A DNA stretch of 64,000 nucleotides from Phycisphaerae bacterium (GCA_002709295.1 PAQL01000009.1:1-64000), one strand, 5' to 3'; shown: positions 1 to 10,503, counted from the stretch's first letter. Numbers and translations: made by a program. The notes: generated by a model not told the origin, from the letters alone.

Positions 1-1456
1 TGTTGTTGATCGAGAGCATCAGCGTGCACGCCTCGATCTGCGCCTCGAAGGACAGCGGCAGGTGGACCGCCATCTGGTCGCCGTCGAAGTCGGCGTTGTA
101 GCCGGTGCAGACGAGCGGGTGGATCTTGATGGCGTTGCCCTCGACCAGCACCGGCTCGAACGCCTGGATGCCCATGCGGTGGAGGGTGGGGGCGCGGTTG
201 AGGAGCACCGGATGGTTCCGGATGACCTGCTCGAGGATGTCCCAGACCTCGGGGTCGCGACGCTCGAGCATGCGCTTGGCGCTCTTGATCGTGTCGGCGT
301 ATCCGTGCTGCTTGAGCTTGCGGATGATGAACGGCTGGAACAGCTCGAGGGCGATCTTCTTGGGAAGACCGCACTGCCAGAGCTTGAGATCCGGACCGAC
401 GACGATGACCGAACGGGCGGAGTAGTCGACCCGCTTGCCGAGCAGGTTCTCGCGGAACCGGCCCTGCTTGCCCTTGATCATGTCGGTGATCGACTTGAGG
501 GGGCGGTTCGACGAGCCGAGGACCGGGCGACGGCAGCGGCCGTTGTCGAACAGCGCGTCGACGGCCTGCTGGAGCATTCGCTTCTCGTTGCGGATGATGA
601 CCTCGGGGGCGTTGAGGTCCATCAGCTTCTTGAGACGATTGTTCCGGTTGATGATCCGGCGGTAGAGGTCGTTGAGGTCGCTGGTCGCGAAGTTGCCGCT
701 CTCCAGCAGGACCAGGGGACGAAGGTCCGGAGGAATGACCGGAACGACGTCGAGGACCATCCAGGTCGGGTCGTTCTCCGAACCGCGGATCTGCTCCACG
801 ATCTTGAGTCGCTTGGAGAGGTCCTTCTTCTTCTGCTTGCTCCGGGTCTCGTTCAGCTGCTGCCGGAGGTCGAAGGCGAGTTCGGTCAGATCGAGCTGGT
901 CGAGGAGTTCACGAACCGCCTCGGCGCCCATCATGGCGGTGAAGGCGGTGGGGCCGAACTTCTCGCGGGCCTCCCGGTACTCGTCCTCGGTGAGGACCTG
1001 CTGTCGCTGCAGCTCGGTGTCGCCGGCGTCGACGACCACGTAGTCCTGGAAGTAGATGACCTTCTCGAGGTCGCTGGTCTTCATGTCGAGCAGGTTGCCC
1101 AGTCGCGACGGCATCGCCTTGAAGAACCAGATGTGCACGATCGGAGCCGCGAGATTGATGTGGCCCATCCGCTTGCGTCGCACGCGGGAATGGGTCACCT
1201 TCACGCCGCATCGGTCGCAGATGATGCCCTTGTACTTCGTGCCCTTGTACTTCCCGCAGGCGCACTCGTAGTCCCGCTCGGGCCCGAAGATCCGTTCGCA
1301 GAACAGACCGTCCTTCTCGGGACGGTAGGTGCGGTAGTTGATGGTTTCAGGGCGCTTGACCTCGCCGAAGCTCCAGCTTCGGATGTCGTTGGGGCTGGCG
1401 AGGGTGATCTTCACCGAGCCGTAGTCGTTGACGCGATCAAAGACGTTTTCGGACAT
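1..1456 (-). CDS. rpoC: DNA-directed RNA polymerase subunit beta' (5' part, runs off the window)
   Basis: This is the N-terminal part (about 485 residues) of the beta' subunit of RNA polymerase; the rest lies beyond the left edge. The start ATG at 1456 gives [20 protein letters not shown]. The four-cysteine zinc site follows (CACGKY, then CDRCGV), and near the window edge is the catalytic metal motif [13 protein letters not shown], whose aspartates hold the active-site magnesium (about positions 65-100). It lies 94 bp downstream of rpoB on the same strand, the usual rpoBC order. The reading frame is intact throughout the visible part. The long plus-strand open frame opposite it is a GC-driven shadow. 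Confidence 0.98.
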   Translation of the reverse strand, partial: MSENVFDRVNDYGSVKITLASPNDIRSWSFGEVKRPETINYRTYRPEKDGLFCERIFGPERDYECACGKYKGTKYKGIICDRCGVKVTHSRVRRKRMGHINLAAPIVHIWFFKAMPSRLGNLLDMKTSDLEKVIYFQDYVVVDAGDTELQRQQVLTEDEYREAREKFGPTAFTAMMGAEAVRELLDQLDLTELAFDLRQQLNETRSKQKKKDLSKRLKIVEQIRGSENDPTWMVLDVVPVIPPDLRPLVLLESGNFATSDLNDLYRRIINRNNRLKKLMDLNAPEVIIRNEKRMLQQAVDALFDNGRCRRPVLGSSNRPLKSITDMIKGKQGRFRENLLGKRVDYSARSVIVVGPDLKLWQCGLPKKIALELFQPFIIRKLKQHGYADTIKSAKRMLERRDPEVWDILEQVIRNHPVLLNRAPTLHRMGIQAFEPVLVEGNAIKIHPLVCTGYNADFDGDQMAVHLPLSFEAQIEACTLMLSINN

Positions 1457-1550
1457 GATCGGGGGTACTCCCGAGGGCGGACGATTCGTGAACCGGCCGG
1501 AGCCGGCGTGGTCCCGGCCGAGGCCGGGAACGGTGGAGGAGAGGGGTCGG

Positions 1551-4500
1551 TCAGAGGACCGAGCCGGTGTCCTCCTGTTCCTTCTCAAGACTGATGTTCA
1601 TGCCGAGACCCTTGATCTCGTGGCAGAGGACGTCGAACACCACCGGCATGCCGGCCTGAAGCGTGTTCGTGCCCTTGACCATCGAGTCGTAGATCTTGGT
1701 GCGGCCTTCCACATCGTCGCTCTTGACGGTCAGGAGCTCCTGGAGGACGTAGGCGGCGCCGTACGCCTCGAGGCCCCAGACCTCCATCTCGCCGAACCGC
1801 TGGCCGCCGGTGCGGGCCTTGCCGCCGAGAGGCTGCTGCGTGATGAGCGAGTAGGGGCCCGTGGAACGAGCATGGATCTTGTCGTCCACCAGGTGGTGGA
1901 GCTTGAGCATGTACATGTAGCCGACGGTGGTGCGCTGCTGGAACGCCTCGCCGGTCCGGCCGTCGTAGAGCTGGATCTTCCCGTCCACCGGCATGCGGGC
2001 GAGCAGCTCGCGGGGGTGACCGGGCTCCTCGCCGGTGGACTCGAAGTGATCGAGACGGGCCTGGACGTGCTCGTTGGCCTCGCGGACCGCATCGAAGATC
2101 TCGGACTCGTGGGCACCGTCGAAGACGGGCGTCACGGCCTGGAAGCCGAGGACCGCCGCGGCCCAGCCGAGGTGCACCTCGAGGATCTGGCCCACGTTCA
2201 TACGGCTCGGCACGCCGAGCGGGTTGAGCAGGATGTCCACCGGGGTGCCGTCCTCGAGGAAGGGCATGTCCTCCTCGGGAACGAGTCGGGCGATCACACC
2301 CTTGTTGCCGTGACGGCCGGCCATCTTGTCGCCCACCGAGAGGGGACGCTTGGTGGCAAGGTAGACCTTGACCATCTCGAGCACGCCGGACGGAAGCTCG
2401 TCGCCCCGCTTCATGTGGGCGAGACGACGCTGCTTCTCCTTCTCGATGCCCTCGATGCGGGGCCAGAAGCGGTTCTTCTCGGCGATCGCGGTCTCGCGGG
2501 CCTCCTTCGAGCCCTTGATCCACTTGTCGGTGAAGTTCTCCAGCTGTTCGAGGATGACCTCGGGGATGTCGCTCGCACCGACCTTCTGGCGGGTGGAGGG
2601 GTCGACCATCTCCGAGCCGGTGAGGTCGTTGATCCGACCGACCATCTCCTTGAAGAGGGAGATGGCCCGGGCGTCCATCGACTCCTCGAACTCCTGCATG
2701 TCCTTCTTGAGCTGCTTCTTCTGGTCGTCGTTGAGGTGCATCCGGCGGCTGAAGTGCCGGGTGCCGATGACGATGCCGTTGGTGCCCGCGGGCACCTCGA
2801 GCGAGTCGTTCTTCACGTCCTCGCCGGCGCGGCCGAAGATCGCGTGAAGAAGCTTCTCCTCCGGGCTGAGCTCGGACTTCGACTTCGGGCTGACCTTGCC
2901 GACCAGGATGTCGCCGGGGCCGACCTTCGCACCGATGCGGATGATGCCACCGTCGTCGAGATTGCGAAGCATCTTCTCGGAGACGTTCGGGATGTCGTTG
3001 GTGAACTCCTCCCGACCCAGCTTGGTCTCCCGGATCTCCACCTCGAACGAGTCGATGTGGATCGACGTGAACGCGTCGTCCTTCACCAGTCGTTCGTTGA
3101 GGACGATGGCGTCCTCGAAGTTGTATCCGTCGAAGGTGTTGAAGGCCACGAGGGCGTTGCGGCCGATGGCCAGTTCGCCCATCTGGGTCGAGGCGCCGTC
3201 GGCGAGAAGCTGGCCGGTCTCGACCTTGTCGCCGAGCTTGACGACCGGCTTCTGGTTCTGGCAGGTCCGCTCGTTGAGGCCCACGAACTTGCGAAGCTCG
3301 TACTCGTCGGCGTTGTCGATGACGATCCTGGTCGAGTCGACGTAGGTGACCTCGCCTCCTCGCCGGGCGGTGACGATCATGCCGGAGTACGGGCCGATCT
3401 CGCGTTCCATGCCGGTGGCGACCAGCGGTGGATCCACCTTGATCATCGGCACGGCCTGTCGCTGCATGTTCGAACCCATGAGGGCCCGGTTCGCGTCGTC
3501 ATGCTCGAGGAAGGGGATGAGGGAGGCGGAGATGCCGACGATCTGCTTGGGCGAGATGTCGACGAACTGGACGTCCTTGGCGTCGCAGAGCAGCAGGTCG
3601 CCGTCCTTGCGGGCCAGGATGTTGCCTTCGTTGAGCTTGCCGTCGGGGAGGATGGCGTCACTGGTGGCCAGCACCCTCTGAAGCTCCTCGTCGGCCCGGA
3701 GAAGCTCGACGTCCTTGGTCACCTTGCCGGACTTCACCGTGCGATACGGAGTCTGCAGGAAGCCGTAGTCGTCGATCTCGGAATAGATGCCGAGGGAGGC
3801 GATCAGGCCGATGTTGGTGCCTTCCGGCGTCTCGATCGGGCAGATTCGGCCGTAGTGCGAGATGTGGACGTCGCGGACCTCGAAGCCCGCACGCTTCCGG
3901 TTGAGCCCGCCGGGGCCGAGGGCGGAGAGTCGACGCTCGTGGACGAGCATCGAGAGCGGGTTGGTCTGGTCGACGACCTGCGACAGCTCGGAGCGGCCGA
4001 AGAAGAAGTCGATCGCGCTCGAGATGCTCTTGGAGTTGACGAGGTCGCTGATGCGGCTGAGCTCGTCGGGATCCTTCACGCTCATCCGCTCCTGGACGGT
4101 GCGGCGGAGCTTCAGGAAGCCCTTCCGCATCTCCTCGACCGCAAGCTCGTCGAGCGTGCGGAGACGACGGTTGCCCAGGTGGTCGATGTCGTCGACGTGG
4201 GCCCGGGACCGCTTGGCCCGGAGGTCCATCATGTAGCGGACCACGGCGAGGAAGTCCTCGCCCTGGATGTACTGCTCGCTCTCGTCCCGGACCTTGTAGA
4301 TCGGGTCGTCCTCGAACTTCCGGTTGATGCGGAAGCGACCGACCCGGCCGAGGCGGTATCGGTTGTCGTCGAAGAACTTCTCGGTGAACAGGGCCTTGGC
4401 CTTGTCGAGCTGCGGCGGGTTGCCGGGACGAAGGCGTCCGTAGATCTTCAACAGAGCGGCCTCGTGCTCGGTCACCTCGGCGAGGAAGTCGAGGCGTTCC

Positions 4501-5399
4501 TCGGCGAGGGTGTTGAGGATCAGAGGGTCGCTGGCGTCGGTGATGACCCGGATGCTCTTGAGCTCCGAGGCCTGGATGGCCTCGATCGCGTCCCGGATCG
4601 GCTTGCCGACGGTGCAGAGCTCCTCGCCGGTGTCGGTGTCGACGATCAGCTCGGCGGAGTAGTGCTCCGGCTTGAGCTTCTCGACCTTCACGTCCTTCAC
4701 GTCGTAGAAGAGCTCGAGGATCTTGTCGGTGGAGGAGAAGTCCTCGTGGAGGGCTCGGAGGAAGGTGGTGGCGGCCAGCTTGGTCGACTGGTCGATCCGC
4801 ATCGCCAGCACGTCCTTCTTGGTCACCTCCAGCTCGATCCACGAACCGCGCTCCGGGATGATCCGAGCGCTGTGCAGGGGACGGTCCCCGAAGCTCGAGG
4901 CGATCGAGAAGTCGACGCCGGGCGACCGATGCAGCTGACTGACGATGACCCGCTCCGCACCGTTGACGATGAACTCGCCGCCGCCGGAGAAGTTGCTGGC
5001 TCGGGCGATCTCCCAGGGGAGACGGACGCCGGCCATGATCGGGATCTCGCCCAGGTAGATGTCCTCTTCCGGAGTCTCCGCCACGCCCTCGCGATGGAAA
5101 CGGACCCGGACCCGGAACGGCATGCCGTAGGTGAGCCGGAGCTCGCGGCACTCGTCGGGGGTGTAGCGGGGCTCGTCGAGGGAGTAGCTGACGTACTCCA
5201 GTCGCATCGAACCGTCGTAGCTCTCGATCGGGAAGACCTCCCGAAGGAGACCTTCAAGTCCGTATTCCCCTCGTCGATCCTCGGAGGGAGTATCGAGTTG
5301 GAGGAACCTCGCGTAGGCGTCTCGCTGGACACGGACGAGATCGGGAATCCGGAGTCCGTCCTTCCGCTTGCTGAAGTCACGGGGCGTTCGGGTGGTCAT
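1551..5399 (-). CDS. rpoB: DNA-directed RNA polymerase subunit beta
   Basis: Complete beta subunit, 1282 residues, forming the catalytic core of RNA polymerase with beta'. I start it at the ATG at 5399 ([20 protein letters not shown]), which has a GAGG about 11 nt upstream; the frame stays open nine codons further but without a better site. Recognisable parts include the rifampicin-pocket segment around residue 470 ([11 protein letters not shown], then [11 protein letters not shown]) with usual residues, the [15 protein letters not shown] segment, and the C-terminal [15 protein letters not shown] region near residue 1030. The C-terminus ends in a typical clamp segment ([10 protein letters not shown]). 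It follows rplT rather than the usual rplJ-rplL pair. Confidence 0.98.
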   Translation of the reverse strand: MTTRTPRDFSKRKDGLRIPDLVRVQRDAYARFLQLDTPSEDRRGEYGLEGLLREVFPIESYDGSMRLEYVSYSLDEPRYTPDECRELRLTYGMPFRVRVRFHREGVAETPEEDIYLGEIPIMAGVRLPWEIARASNFSGGGEFIVNGAERVIVSQLHRSPGVDFSIASSFGDRPLHSARIIPERGSWIELEVTKKDVLAMRIDQSTKLAATTFLRALHEDFSSTDKILELFYDVKDVKVEKLKPEHYSAELIVDTDTGEELCTVGKPIRDAIEAIQASELKSIRVITDASDPLILNTLAEERLDFLAEVTEHEAALLKIYGRLRPGNPPQLDKAKALFTEKFFDDNRYRLGRVGRFRINRKFEDDPIYKVRDESEQYIQGEDFLAVVRYMMDLRAKRSRAHVDDIDHLGNRRLRTLDELAVEEMRKGFLKLRRTVQERMSVKDPDELSRISDLVNSKSISSAIDFFFGRSELSQVVDQTNPLSMLVHERRLSALGPGGLNRKRAGFEVRDVHISHYGRICPIETPEGTNIGLIASLGIYSEIDDYGFLQTPYRTVKSGKVTKDVELLRADEELQRVLATSDAILPDGKLNEGNILARKDGDLLLCDAKDVQFVDISPKQIVGISASLIPFLEHDDANRALMGSNMQRQAVPMIKVDPPLVATGMEREIGPYSGMIVTARRGGEVTYVDSTRIVIDNADEYELRKFVGLNERTCQNQKPVVKLGDKVETGQLLADGASTQMGELAIGRNALVAFNTFDGYNFEDAIVLNERLVKDDAFTSIHIDSFEVEIRETKLGREEFTNDIPNVSEKMLRNLDDGGIIRIGAKVGPGDILVGKVSPKSKSELSPEEKLLHAIFGRAGEDVKNDSLEVPAGTNGIVIGTRHFSRRMHLNDDQKKQLKKDMQEFEESMDARAISLFKEMVGRINDLTGSEMVDPSTRQKVGASDIPEVILEQLENFTDKWIKGSKEARETAIAEKNRFWPRIEGIEKEKQRRLAHMKRGDELPSGVLEMVKVYLATKRPLSVGDKMAGRHGNKGVIARLVPEEDMPFLEDGTPVDILLNPLGVPSRMNVGQILEVHLGWAAAVLGFQAVTPVFDGAHESEIFDAVREANEHVQARLDHFESTGEEPGHPRELLARMPVDGKIQLYDGRTGEAFQQRTTVGYMYMLKLHHLVDDKIHARSTGPYSLITQQPLGGKARTGGQRFGEMEVWGLEAYGAAYVLQELLTVKSDDVEGRTKIYDSMVKGTNTLQAGMPVVFDVLCHEIKGLGMNISLEKEQEDTGSVL

Positions 5400-5460
5400 C
5401 CAGGGGCATCCTCGACTGGGTGGCACCGCTGATGGGTGCGGTGGGCAAGGTTGTCTTCAC

Positions 5461-5479
5461 GACGCCCGATGCGGGCGCC
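5461..5479 (-). other. Hairpin between rplT and rpoB
   Basis: An inverted repeat (CGCCCG, loop CAT, CGGGCG, extended by one wobble pair and one more pair) lies about 40 nt after the rplT stop and 60 nt before the rpoB start. There is no T-run after it on the minus strand, so it is not a classical terminator. It could be an attenuation or processing point between the ribosomal protein genes and rpoBC. Weak support. Confidence 0.25.
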
Positions 5480-5517
5480 GTCCGGAGCCGGGGAGGTGCG
5501 GACCTCCGCGGCCTGGG

Positions 5518-5886
5518 TCAAGCCGCGTTGGCGGCGGCGTGCGCGTTCGCGGTCTCGACGAGCCGGTCGAAGGTCGCCGGGTCCTCGATCGCGATCTGGC
5601 TCAGCATCTTCCGGTTGAGAAGGATGCCGCCCCGCTGGAGTCCGTTGATGAACACGCTGTAGCGGGTGCCTCGCATCCTGCACGCGGCGGTGATGCGGGT
5701 GATCCAGAGTCGTCGATAGTCGCGCTTGCGGGCACGGCGATCGCGGAAAGCGAATCGTCCGGCACGCCAGAGGGCGACCTTGGCCTGCTGCTTGTGTCGG
5801 CTCTTGGTGCCGTAGTAACCGCGGGCATTCCGCAGCAACCGGCGGCGGGCCTTGGTGCGGGCTGCACCCTTGCGAACGCGTGGCAT
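5518..5886 (-). CDS. rplT: 50S ribosomal protein L20
   Basis: Ribosomal protein L20, 122 residues, normal length. It begins MPRVRKGAARTKARRRLL, has the basic N-terminal extension that threads into 23S rRNA (RGYYGTKSRHKQQAKVA), and contains the conserved segments RDRRARKRDYRRLWITRI and SVFINGL. It lies 137 bp downstream of rpmI on the same strand, the usual rpmI-rplT pair. The third member of the common trio, infC, is not upstream here. The next gene downstream is rpoB. Confidence 0.97.
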   Translation of the reverse strand: MPRVRKGAARTKARRRLLRNARGYYGTKSRHKQQAKVALWRAGRFAFRDRRARKRDYRRLWITRITAACRMRGTRYSVFINGLQRGGILLNRKMLSQIAIEDPATFDRLVETANAHAAANAA

Positions 5887-6023
5887 GGGTCTTTCCTTCG
5901 GACCTCTGGGGTCGATGTGCCTCGGCGGGGGCCTCCTCGAGGAGGCGCTTCAGGCCCGACGGGCGAGGGCGGAGTTTGTGGAGGCGGCACCGCTGGAGCA
6001 GATGCCGGCATGGAGGCGAGTGT

Positions 6024-6287
6024 TCAGGAAGCGTTCGAGGTCGATGCCTCGCGTTCCTTCTGGTCCGCGATCGACTGCTCCTGCGACCGCAGGGGTCGGA
6101 AGAGAAGCATGCTGTATCGCTTCATGTCGCCGGCGCGGGCGTAGCGCGGGCGTCGATAGCTTCGGACCTGCTGTCCGGTCTTGTTGCTCTTGATGTGACG
6201 GCTGTGGGGACGTCGGAAGCGGATCTTGCCAGACTTGGTGATCTTGATCCGCTTCAGCAGACCCTTGTGCGACTTGCTCTTTGGCAT
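6024..6287 (-). CDS. rpmI: 50S ribosomal protein L35 with a C-terminal extension
   Basis: Ribosomal protein L35. The ATG at 6287 gives MPKSKSHKGLLKRIKITKSG, the typical L35 N-terminus; the frame is open further upstream but that part lies in the promoter and leader. At 87 residues it is about 20 residues longer than the usual 64-66; the extra part is a polar tail rich in Glu, Ser and Ala. The gene is first in the rpmI-rplT-(rpoB-rpoC) run and has a good promoter 59 bp upstream. Confidence 0.93.
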   Translation of the reverse strand: MPKSKSHKGLLKRIKITKSGKIRFRRPHSRHIKSNKTGQQVRSYRRPRYARAGDMKRYSMLLFRPLRSQEQSIADQKEREASTSNAS

Positions 6288-6345
6288 TTCGGCACCGAAA
6301 AGGACGGGGTGAGGGCGAGGTGATCCTTCGCGGATCGAATCGAGA

Positions 6346-6375
6346 AGTATAGGGGTGGCCGAAGGGATTTGGCAA
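6346..6375 (-). promoter_or_regulatory. Sigma70-type promoter upstream of rpmI
   Basis: Read on the minus strand, a -35 hexamer TTGCCA (6375-6370) and a -10 hexamer TATACT (6351-6346) are separated by 18 bp. Each differs from the consensus at one base. Transcription would start near 6339, leaving a leader of about 52 nt before rpmI. Its strength fits a ribosomal protein and RNA polymerase transcription unit. Confidence 0.65.
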
Positions 6376-6512
6376 ATCACGGCCATCCAGACAACATTCT
6401 CGGACCCTGGGCTCCGGATCGCTTCCCGCGGTGGGGTCCGATCCGGCTCGGACATGCGGTCCGGGTATCCCCCGGTCAGGCCTGATTCGGGGTCCAGCGA
6501 CGGCGACCGGCC

Positions 6513-7478
6513 TCAGTGGGCCAGAACCGCATCCTTGAGGTTCCGGGGGCGGATGTCCTCGTTGGCGGAGGGAACGTCGGGGTCGTAGTCGTCATGGACC
6601 CAGAGCGAATCCCCGTCAGGCAGCACCGCACTGGGGAGGCTGTCGAAGGAGAGGTCGAACCGGACCACCACCACCAGGGTCTGGTCGTGGATGTGGGAGC
6701 CCTGCCGGTGGGAGAGGGCGGGCTGGTTCCGCCGCTTCGACCAGATCACCGGGTTCTGGTCGGCCAGCAGGGGTTCGTCGGCCCCGTAGGCCGTGAGCTT
6801 GAAGGTCCCGATGTTCATGGGGACCCGATAGGAGATCGGCCCGATCTTCTCGAGCCGGATCCGTTCGGCCTGTTCGAAATCAGGCGACACGTGGAGTGCG
6901 GGGGTGGTCAACGCCTTGTGGAGCTGGGTGCCCCAGTCACCGTCCATCGCATCCGGCAGCCCGCTCATGGAGTGGCCGGAGCCTTCGATGGTGTTGACAT
7001 CGATGGGCATCGAGCCGTCGTTCTCGGAGGCGAAGGAGGCGATCCCGGCGCTGTACTCGTTGAGTCGGACCTTCGAATGCAGGATGTCGTTCTGGCGATC
7101 GATGGCCTGGTAGAGGGGCCAGCCGATCCCGACCGCGAGGAAGAGGGCGGCGGCGACCGCGAAGAAGTCCGGCAGGCGGATCTGTCGGCCGTTGAAGCCG
7201 GGTGCATCGGCGATGGAGAACCGGGAGGACCGTTCGGATTCCGCCCGGCCGATTCTCGCGAGGGTGGCGTCGACGAGTTCGTCGGAGGCCTCCTCGGTCG
7301 GATAGGACTCGAGACAGGAGAGAAGATCCAGCGCGGCCCGCTCCCGGGGATCGTTCGTCTCGGAGGGCTTCAGGCCATGTTCGAAGAGCCGGTCGATCGC
7401 ATCTGCATCGTCTTCAGAGAGCCGTGCGACACGGTCGCGGGCTCCTCGAGTGGCGGGGTCTTCAGCGTGCATCTTCAT
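6513..7478 (-). CDS. Probable membrane-anchored anti-sigma factor
   Basis: A 321-residue protein of no family I can name with certainty. The first 125 or so residues are charged and helical, then comes one hydrophobic segment (FFAVAAALFLAVGIGWPLY), then an outer domain of about 170 residues. It lies directly downstream of the ECF sigma factor gene (68 bp away, same strand). This arrangement and the single-membrane topology are those of an anti-sigma factor: cytoplasmic sigma-binding part, one membrane span, sensing part outside. I see no HxxxCxxC zinc motif in the N-terminal part, so it is not a canonical zinc anti-sigma factor. Starts at 7478 or 7472 are both possible. Confidence 0.6.
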   Translation of the reverse strand: MKMHAEDPATRGARDRVARLSEDDADAIDRLFEHGLKPSETNDPRERAALDLLSCLESYPTEEASDELVDATLARIGRAESERSSRFSIADAPGFNGRQIRLPDFFAVAAALFLAVGIGWPLYQAIDRQNDILHSKVRLNEYSAGIASFASENDGSMPIDVNTIEGSGHSMSGLPDAMDGDWGTQLHKALTTPALHVSPDFEQAERIRLEKIGPISYRVPMNIGTFKLTAYGADEPLLADQNPVIWSKRRNQPALSHRQGSHIHDQTLVVVVRFDLSFDSLPSAVLPDGDSLWVHDDYDPDVPSANEDIRPRNLKDAVLAH

Positions 7479-7546
7479 GGGGTCCGATGTTCGGTGCTTC
7501 TTCCGGGGAGAGGCGACCGAACGTGGGCCGCCGCTTCGTGAGCGAG

Positions 7547-8269
7547 TCAGGCTGCGTTCTCGTCGTCTCCCCTCCGACGCTGGTGTCGGGTGGAGGCGTC
7601 CTTCCAGGAGTCGGCGAAATGGGCGACCGCCGAGTGCAGTCTGCTCTTCACCGTTCCCAGGGGGATCTGAAGGCTGTCGGATATCTGGTTGTAGCTGAGC
7701 TTCTGGAAGTAGCTCAGCAGCAGGATCTCGCGGTAGTGCGCGGGCAGGTCGTCCACGACCTGCTTCACCAGCCGCTGCTTCTCCTCGTCGAGAAGGCTGG
7801 TGTCGACGGCCTCGTCGTCGCCGCCGAGGAGATCGACCAGGGTGGTCTCCCGTCCGTCGGCGGAGCCGACGGGAGTGGAGAGACTCACGGCCGCACGGCG
7901 GCGTCGCTTGCGGTGGAAGTCGCGGGCCTTGTTGGCCGCGATCGTGTAGAGCCAGGGCTTGAATCGTCGGCTGGCGTCGAAGCTCTCGGCCGAGAGGTGG
8001 ATCTGCAGGAAGGCGTCCTGAAAGACGTCGTCCGCGGCGGCTCTGGAGCCCAGGAACCTCTGAAGGAACTGGACCAGGTCGTTTCGATACCGCTCGACCA
8101 GCAGGGCGAATGCCGCGGTCTCGCCGGTTCGATAGGCGACCAGGAGCTCCTCATCGGATCTCGGGTCGTCCGGATGATCTGATTCGTGTTGGGAGTCGGT
8201 CACGGGCGCCTCGAGGGTGCGGGACCGTTCCCGCTTCTCCTCGGAAAAGGTACCCGAATCAGCCTTCAT
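7547..8269 (-). CDS. ECF RNA polymerase sigma factor
   Basis: Sigma-70 family factor of the extracytoplasmic-function class. Region 2 is seen as LLVERYRNDLVQFLQRFLGS...ADDVFQDAFLQI...FKPWLYTIAANKARDF, and region 4 as LPAHYREILLLSYFQKLSYN...LGTVKSRLHSA, a helix-turn-helix for -35 recognition. From the ATG at 8269 it would have 240 residues, with about 40 charged residues before region 2. The frame is open to 8587 with other ATGs at 8305, 8329 and 8371, and none has a clear ribosome binding site, so the start is uncertain. The partner gene downstream is the probable anti-sigma factor. Confidence 0.88.
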   Translation of the reverse strand: MKADSGTFSEEKRERSRTLEAPVTDSQHESDHPDDPRSDEELLVAYRTGETAAFALLVERYRNDLVQFLQRFLGSRAAADDVFQDAFLQIHLSAESFDASRRFKPWLYTIAANKARDFHRKRRRRAAVSLSTPVGSADGRETTLVDLLGGDDEAVDTSLLDEEKQRLVKQVVDDLPAHYREILLLSYFQKLSYNQISDSLQIPLGTVKSRLHSAVAHFADSWKDASTRHQRRRGDDENAA

Positions 8270-8753
8270 CTTCCCGTTGGAGCGGTCGGGTTCGAAGGGT
8301 GACATCGCCAGCGAAGCAAGGAACTCCATCAGTGTGGGGGATCTGAAGTTCGAGTGCGGCAGAGCGGTCATGTGGGCCCTACGACCGACCTCCGGGTCAG
8401 GATCGCGGGAAATCAAGGATTTCCTCGAAGCGGCCTCCCGGTGGTCCCGGACGGCGGGGCGAGGTCCGCGAACCGGGGCGTTCCTCCGAGCTTCTGCCTG
8501 ATCGATCGCGGGGTAGGATTGCGGCGACAAGCTCGCAACCACCTCCCCGGGCCGGGAGGATCCTCGTTCGAGCAGTCCCCCGATCACGGAGTGCGTTCAT
8601 GCCGGTTCCGGATTCACGGATGTGGACGGTCGCGAGCGGCGCCGTCGGACAGAGGCTTCCGGGTCGCCGGGGGTGCCCGATGGCCGCGGGGTCGGGTGTG
8701 AGCCCCGACGGCATCCGCGAGGTGGCTCGAGGCGACAGGAAGAGGGTGGCGTC
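8270..8753. other. Intergenic region between divergent genes
   Basis: This stretch separates the minus-strand sigma factor gene from the plus-strand NTF2-like gene. Part of it may belong to an N-terminal extension of the sigma factor if a start upstream of 8269 is used. I see no convincing promoter, RNA gene or repeat in it. Long open frames on the minus strand here continue through the coding sequence of the next gene and look like shadows. Confidence 0.5.
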
Positions 8754-9098
8754 GTGAGTCCGATCGAGCGTCTGGCCGTCCGGCAGCTCGAGGCCTACAA
8801 CGCCTCCGATCTGGACGCGTTCTGCGACTGTTATCACGAGGAGGTCGAGATCTGGAACGACCGGACTCCGGCCGGTTCCGGGATCGAGGGCTTCCGTGAC
8901 CGGTACCGGGACATGTTCGAACGCTGGTCGTTCGGGGGCGAGGTCTCGAATCGACTGGTCGCCGGAGATCATGCCGTCGACCTCGAGCACTGGTGGCGGA
9001 TCGATCCCGACACCGGGGAACGGAGCGAGGGCGATCTCCTGGTCCGCTACACCCTTCGAGAGGATCGGATCGGGGTCGTCCAGTTCATCCGGGTCTGA
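8754..9098 (+). CDS. NTF2-like (SnoaL-type) small protein
   Basis: A 114-residue protein of the NTF2-like cone fold, as judged from the pattern LAVRQLEAYNASDLDAFCDCY followed by EEVEIWND, GIEGFRDRYRDMF and the C-terminal strands HWWRIDPDTGE...DLLVRYTLREDRIGVVQFI. Members serve as small-molecule binding or isomerase domains; the substrate here cannot be told. I start it at the GTG at 8754, which has AGAGGG about 8 nt upstream and matches the family start. It stands alone, followed 133 bp later by the RdgC-like gene. Confidence 0.6.
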   Translation: MSPIERLAVRQLEAYNASDLDAFCDCYHEEVEIWNDRTPAGSGIEGFRDRYRDMFERWSFGGEVSNRLVAGDHAVDLEHWWRIDPDTGERSEGDLLVRYTLREDRIGVVQFIRV

Positions 9099-9231
9099 AC
9101 GACCGTCCCCGCATCCGTCCCCGGAGCCGTCATCGAGTGCGATCCACGGGATTCCGATCCTCTCGGACCGGGTTGCGTGCACAACCTGCCGGTCCGCCCG
9201 GGAGTCACGGCTGGCAGCCCACAATCCCCGC

Positions 9232-10503
9232 ATGCCGTTCATCAAAGGATCCGTGACCTACGCCCGATTCCGGCTCGGAGGCGACGCCCCGGCCCGAATC
9301 GACGAGACCATGCTGGCCGCCCTCAAGGCGGGAGTCCTCAGCCCCACCCTCGGGGTTCCGGTCGAGGTCGAGACCGGTTGGACCGCCGGGGAGCACATCC
9401 TCGACCACGACTTCGGTTTCGAACGCTGCGTCTTCGATGCGAGCCTGCATGCGGCCATGCGGATGGACTCGGTGAGGGTTCCTCCCGAGATCCGGACCGC
9501 CTATGTCGCCCAGGAACAGACCGCCCTGCGTCGGGCCGCCGGCGACGAGCGCGGGGATGATTCCGGCCTGCCCGCCCGCCCCCTGGGCCGGGCGGCGAGG
9601 CGCGAGGCCAGGGAGTCCGCCGAACGACGGTGGCTCGAAGAGGTGTCCGATGGCCGGTATCGCTCGAGCAAGCTCGTCCCGATCCTCTGGAATCCCGCCC
9701 GCGGGGTGCTGCTCGCGCCCGCGACCACCGACAAGGTGGCGGATGCCCTTCGAGACCTCGTGCAGTCGACGTTCGGAGCAAGACTCCAGGGCGTGAGCTC
9801 GGCGGGGCTGGCCCTTGATCTGCTGGCCAGTCGCGGTGAGACCGGCATCTTCGACGATGCGATGCCCGAAGCCTTCTGTCCGCCACCGGCCCCGCGGACC
9901 GCGGAACTCGCCGCGATGGTGGGGGATCGACCGGACGTGCCCTGGGTCCAGGGAGGCCCCGAACCCAAGGACTTCCTCGGCAACATCTTCCTGCTCTGGT
10001 TGTGGATGCACGCCGAGCGACACGAGGGACTTGTCGATCTCTCCGACGGGCGCGGCATCACCTTCTTGGTGGATCGACTCATCGACATGGAATGCGCCTG
10101 GGGCGTCACGGGGCGTCAGTCGCTGCGTGGCGATGCACCGGGTCGCAGCGCCGAAGCCGCCAAGGCCCTCCAGCAGGGCAAGTGGCCGCGCAAGCTCGGC
10201 CTCATCCTCTCCGACGGCGAGTCGGAGTGGTCGTTCGATCTCCAGGGCGATCTCTTCCGGGTCTCGGGATTGAAGATCCCCCGGCCCGAGGAACGGCCCG
10301 GCAGCGAGCGTGAAGCGGTCGAGCAGAGGATCGAGTCGACCCTCGCGGTGGACGGGATCCTGGTGGCGCTCTACGACGAGTTCCTGAAGGAACGATTCGG
10401 GTCAGCATGGAACGCCCGCAAGTCCGAGATCCGGGAGTGGATCGCGAGCAAGGGAGGCTCCTCGGTTCCCGAGGCGCCGGTGGTCGAGATGACCGTCGGC
10501 TGA
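9232..10503 (+). CDS. RdgC-like recombination-associated protein
   Basis: A 423-residue cytosolic protein resembling RdgC, a ring-shaped DNA-binding protein that modulates RecA. The order of features matches: an N-terminal strand set (SVTYARFRLGG), a central linker RVPPEIRTAYVAQEQTALRR, a basic stretch resembling the family's KKERRELKEE segment (GRAARREARESAERRW), then SSKLVPILWNPARGVLLAP and TTDKVADALRDLVQSTFGARL, and a C-terminal half ending with a helical segment. RdgC was described mainly in beta- and gammaproteobacteria, so a homologue here is notable. The ATG at 9232 is chosen because upstream sequence in the same frame is an antisense-like shadow. Confidence 0.55.
   Translation: MPFIKGSVTYARFRLGGDAPARIDETMLAALKAGVLSPTLGVPVEVETGWTAGEHILDHDFGFERCVFDASLHAAMRMDSVRVPPEIRTAYVAQEQTALRRAAGDERGDDSGLPARPLGRAARREARESAERRWLEEVSDGRYRSSKLVPILWNPARGVLLAPATTDKVADALRDLVQSTFGARLQGVSSAGLALDLLASRGETGIFDDAMPEAFCPPPAPRTAELAAMVGDRPDVPWVQGGPEPKDFLGNIFLLWLWMHAERHEGLVDLSDGRGITFLVDRLIDMECAWGVTGRQSLRGDAPGRSAEAAKALQQGKWPRKLGLILSDGESEWSFDLQGDLFRVSGLKIPRPEERPGSEREAVEQRIESTLAVDGILVALYDEFLKERFGSAWNARKSEIREWIASKGGSSVPEAPVVEMTVG

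Noticed and set aside
1428-5432. A 1334-codon open frame on the plus strand opposite rpoB
   Set aside because: It is antisense to an unmistakable rpoB. High GC content and codon bias make stop codons rare in this frame, and the translation shows no family pattern.
8397-9245. A minus-strand open frame of 282 codons across the NTF2-like gene
   Set aside because: It is antisense to a recognisable plus-strand gene, and its translation has shadow-type composition.
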